Source of the DNA: Chitinophaga pinensis
GTDB taxonomy: Bacteria > Pseudomonadota > Gammaproteobacteria > Burkholderiales > Burkholderiaceae_C
Reading direction: 5' to 3'
Assembly (NCBI GenBank): GCA_943326015.2
Contig: CALPRQ020000013.1
Coordinates: 1-64,000, forward strand
DNA: 64,000 bases
Shown: positions 61,629 through 64,000 of the stretch, piece after piece
Position numbering within the stretch: position 1 is the first letter of the stretch
How the letters are laid out: each line of letters begins with the position of its first letter
Notes under the pieces: model-generated
The model's input: the letters and a program-made list of their open reading frames with translations, nothing else
Database searches by the model: none
Told to the model about the DNA's origin: nothing
Position numbers and translations under genes: made by a program

Positions 61629-62153
61629 ATGAGCATCTATCAACTCGACGACCTCGTGCCCGAGATCCACCCCAGCGCCTATGTGGCCGACAGCGCGCAG
61701 GTGATGGGCGAAGTCAGCCTGGCCGAAGACAGCAGCGTCTGGTACGGCACCGTGATCCGGGGCGACAGCGACCGCATCAGCGTGGGCGCCGGCAGCAACA
61801 TCCAGGACGCCAGCGTGCTGCATGCCGACAAGGGCTTTCCGCTCTCGATCGGCGAGCGCGTGACCGTGGGCCACCAGGTCATGCTGCACGGCTGCACGAT
61901 CGGCGACGAGAGCCTGATCGGCATCGGTGCGGTGGTGCTCAATGGCGCGAAGATCGGCCGCCACTGCCTGGTCGGTGCCGGCGCGCTGGTGACCGAGGGC
62001 AAGGCGTTCCCGGACGGCTCGATGATCCTGGGCAGCCCGGCCAAGGTGGTGCGCCAGCTCACGCCCGAGCAGATCGAAGGCCTGCGCCGCAGCGCCGAAC
62101 ATTACATCGACAATGCCCGCCGCCACCGCGCCGGGCTGAAGCCACTGGCCTGA
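61629..62153 (+). CDS. Gamma-carbonic anhydrase-like protein (hexapeptide repeat)
   Basis: A 174-residue left-handed beta-helix protein with repeated [LIV]-G-x4 units. Family segments are SSVWYGTVIRGDSDRISVG, NIQDASVLHADKG, VTVGHQVMLHGCTIGDESLIGIGA and ILGSPAKVVRQL. His and metal-binding positions (VLHAD, VGHQVMLHG) match the YrdA/PaaY/gamma-CA group, where three His from two subunits hold zinc. Enzymatic CO2 hydration is uncertain for this group; some act as thioesterases or are inactive. It precedes hslO by 8 bp and is probably co-transcribed. Confidence 0.9.
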   Translation: MSIYQLDDLVPEIHPSAYVADSAQVMGEVSLAEDSSVWYGTVIRGDSDRISVGAGSNIQDASVLHADKGFPLSIGERVTVGHQVMLHGCTIGDESLIGIGAVVLNGAKIGRHCLVGAGALVTEGKAFPDGSMILGSPAKVVRQLTPEQIEGLRRSAEHYIDNARRHRAGLKPLA

Positions 62154-62161
62154 GGTGATCC

Positions 62162-63142
62162 ATGTCTGAATTGCACAAGTTCCTGTTCGAAGGCCTGCCG
62201 GTGCGCGGCATGCTGGTCCGCCTGACCGATTCCTGGCAGGAGGTGCTGCGGCGCCACCGCGACGGCGGCGGCTATCCCACCGCCGTGACCGAGCTGCTCG
62301 GCGAGATGTCGGCGGCCGCCTTGCTGATGCAGGGCAACATCAAGTTCAACGGCGCGCTGGTGCTGCAGATCTTCGGCGACGGCCCGGTCCAGGTCGCGGT
62401 GACCGAGGTCCAGCCCGATTTCAGCTTTCGCACCACGGCCACCGTCAACGGCGAGGTGGCCGACGGCGTGCCGCTGAGCCACATGGTCAACGTCAACGGC
62501 CAGGGCCGCTGCGCGATCACGCTCGACCCCAAGGACCGGCTGCCGGGCCAGCAGCCCTACCAGGGCGTGGTGCCGCTCAATGGCGACCACCACGAGAAGC
62601 TGGAGTCGCTGGCCGAGGTGCTGGAGCATTACATGCGGCGCAGCGAGCAGCTCGACACCAAGCTGGTGCTGGCGGCCAATGGCGAGGTCGCCGCCGGCCT
62701 GCTGATCCAGCGCCTGCCCGCCACCGGACAGGACAACCTGGCCGGCAGCTCGGCGGTGCAGGCCGAGGGCGACGCGCTGGGCGAGAACGAGGACTACCAC
62801 CGCATCGCGACGCTGGCCGCCAGCCTCAAGCCCGAGGAACTGCTGACGCTGGATGCCGAGACCATCCTGCACCGCCTGTTCTGGCAGGAGGACCTGCTGC
62901 GCTTCCAGCCCGAGGACGGCCCGATCGAGCCGAAATTCGCCTGCAGCTGCTCGCGCGAGCGGGTCGCCACCATGCTCAAGGGGCTGGGCATCGACGAGGT
63001 CGAATCCATCCTGGCCGAGCGCGGCGAAGTCGAGGTTGGTTGCGATTTCTGCGGCGCGCAGTACCGCTTCGACCCGGTCGATGCGGCGCGCCTGTTCCTG
63101 CAGCAGGACCGCCAGCCGCCTGCGGGCGACCAGGTCCACTGA
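62162..63142 (+). CDS. hslO: Redox-regulated chaperone Hsp33
   Basis: Hsp33 is a holdase switched on by oxidation of a zinc centre. The 326-residue protein has the N-terminal substrate-binding domain (FLFEGLPVRGMLVRL, NIKFNGALVLQIFGDGPVQ) and the C-terminal zinc site C261-S-C263 and C294-D-F-C297. The linker between them is present in normal length. A start ATG 62162 follows GAGGTGATC. It lies 8 bp after the carbonic-anhydrase-like gene. No heat-shock promoter is visible immediately upstream; one in front of the pair was not found. A shared bidirectional terminator follows. Confidence 0.96.
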   Translation: MSELHKFLFEGLPVRGMLVRLTDSWQEVLRRHRDGGGYPTAVTELLGEMSAAALLMQGNIKFNGALVLQIFGDGPVQVAVTEVQPDFSFRTTATVNGEVADGVPLSHMVNVNGQGRCAITLDPKDRLPGQQPYQGVVPLNGDHHEKLESLAEVLEHYMRRSEQLDTKLVLAANGEVAAGLLIQRLPATGQDNLAGSSAVQAEGDALGENEDYHRIATLAASLKPEELLTLDAETILHRLFWQEDLLRFQPEDGPIEPKFACSCSRERVATMLKGLGIDEVESILAERGEVEVGCDFCGAQYRFDPVDAARLFLQQDRQPPAGDQVH

Positions 63143-63191
63143 GGCTTCGCTTGCAGCCCTTGCGCTTGGGCTGGAGGATGAACTGGAATGA

Positions 63192-63219
63192 AAACGGCCA
63201 CCTTTTGCGGTGGCCGTTT
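63192..63219. terminator. Bidirectional Rho-independent terminator between hslO and ftsB
   Basis: AAACGGCCACC (63192-63202) and GGTGGCCGTTT (63209-63219) form an 11-bp stem around a 6-nt loop, with A-run on one side and T-run on the other. It serves hslO on the plus strand and ftsB (or eno-ftsB) on the minus strand. Confidence 0.9.
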
Positions 63220-63224
63220 GATTT

Positions 63225-63563
63225 TCAGCGCTTGCTGGACTCAGGCTTGGGCTGAGGCGGCGCTTCACGCGGCGGACCGCTGTGCGTGCCCACCTGCACG
63301 AACACCTCGTTGGGCTTGACCATGCCGAGCTCGTAGCGCGCGATCTCCTCGACCATGGTCAGGCCCTCCTGCAGGTCGCGCACTTCGCCGACCAGCTGCT
63401 CGTTGCGCAAGCGGGCCTGCTCGTTCTCTTGCAACTGCTCGGCCAACTGCTGGCGGTAGGACTCGACCTGCGGCAGGCTGCCACGCCCCTGCCAGAGCTG
63501 GTACTGCAGCAGGCCCAGCAGGCTGGCCAGTCCCAGCGCGGTCCAGTAGCGCGGCGCGAGCAT
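63225..63563 (-). CDS. ftsB: Cell-division protein FtsB
   Basis: The 112-residue bitopic protein has one TM segment (YWTALGLASLLGLLQYQL), then a leucine-zipper-like coiled coil (VESYRQQLAEQLQENEQARL, RNEQLVGEVRDLQEGL) and the conserved EEIARYELGMVKPNEVF. It forms the FtsQLB complex of the divisome. ATG 63563 was preferred because GGGGTG lies 9 nt upstream; GTG 63575 would add four residues. It lies 18 bp after the stop of eno, the widely conserved order eno-ftsB in proteobacteria. The C-terminal Pro-rich tail is longer than in E. coli (103 residues). Confidence 0.93.
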   Translation of the reverse strand: MLAPRYWTALGLASLLGLLQYQLWQGRGSLPQVESYRQQLAEQLQENEQARLRNEQLVGEVRDLQEGLTMVEEIARYELGMVKPNEVFVQVGTHSGPPREAPPQPKPESSKR

Positions 63564-63580
63564 GGCCTGTTGCACCCCGA

Positions 63581-64000
<420 letters not shown>

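Overview
The window is ordinary high-GC chromosome from a Gram-negative betaproteobacterium, most likely Burkholderiales (Comamonadaceae-like). The basis is the trxA-rho-rpmE2 order, divergent yhbY/rlmE followed by ftsH-folP-glmM, a complete pstSCAB-phoUBR operon, an Omp32-type porin, and SRP RNA divergent from dnaX-ybaB-recR. The genus cannot be told from the sequence. There are no insertion sequences, phage genes, CRISPR arrays, tRNAs or rRNAs. Genes are densely packed, often with 4-bp ATGA overlaps.

Layout. 1-189: end of etfA. 293-13472: two large orphan hybrid histidine kinases flank mutL-MFS-miaA, dedA, a flavin reductase/MarR fusion and a K+ channel with RCK domain. 13711-19331: yhbY, rlmE, ftsH, folP, glmM. 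19335-43821: a phosphate-centred island (below). 43811-47693: GT-C-like membrane protein, rpmE2, rho, trxA. 47694-48292: the only gene-free stretch over 300 bp, AT-rich with two DnaA-box-like sites. 48293-55034: accessory metabolism (azlCD, a ferredoxin interrupted by an amber codon, a CorA-like channel, several hydrolases). 55169-58239: SRP RNA, dnaX with a frameshift signal, ybaB, recR. 58278-64000: mltD, gloB, DUF455 protein, gamma-carbonic-anhydrase-like protein, hslO, ftsB and the 3' part of eno.

The phosphate island links arsenate reductase/LMW phosphatase, ppk2, a ParA-type ATPase, an OlsB-like acyltransferase (phosphorus-free lipids), ppk1, sixA, an RHH-like protein, a six-gene acetyl-phosphate/acyl-CoA operon (MaoC-Pta fusion, ackA, DUF3141 protein, CoA transferase, FabI-like reductase, unknown), a porin, ppx, and pstSCAB-phoUBR. 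Reading by eye, five of its promoters (ppk2, olsB, ppk1, porin, pstS) carry two or more 7-bp PhoB half-sites at an 11-bp period, each ending exactly 10 bp before a -10-like hexamer. This suggests one local PhoB regulon for phosphate uptake, polyphosphate turnover, outer-membrane entry and membrane-lipid replacement.

The most interesting observations are: the shared PhoB promoter geometry; a textbook slippery run plus hairpin in dnaX; a 2[4Fe-4S] ferredoxin split by an in-frame amber codon; about eleven start codons lying 6-9 nt after a -10 hexamer with no Shine-Dalgarno sequence (candidate leaderless mRNAs), including a divergent pair with overlapping -10 elements; and a ParA/RHH pair around the polyphosphate genes. 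All calls were made from sequence alone, with no database search.
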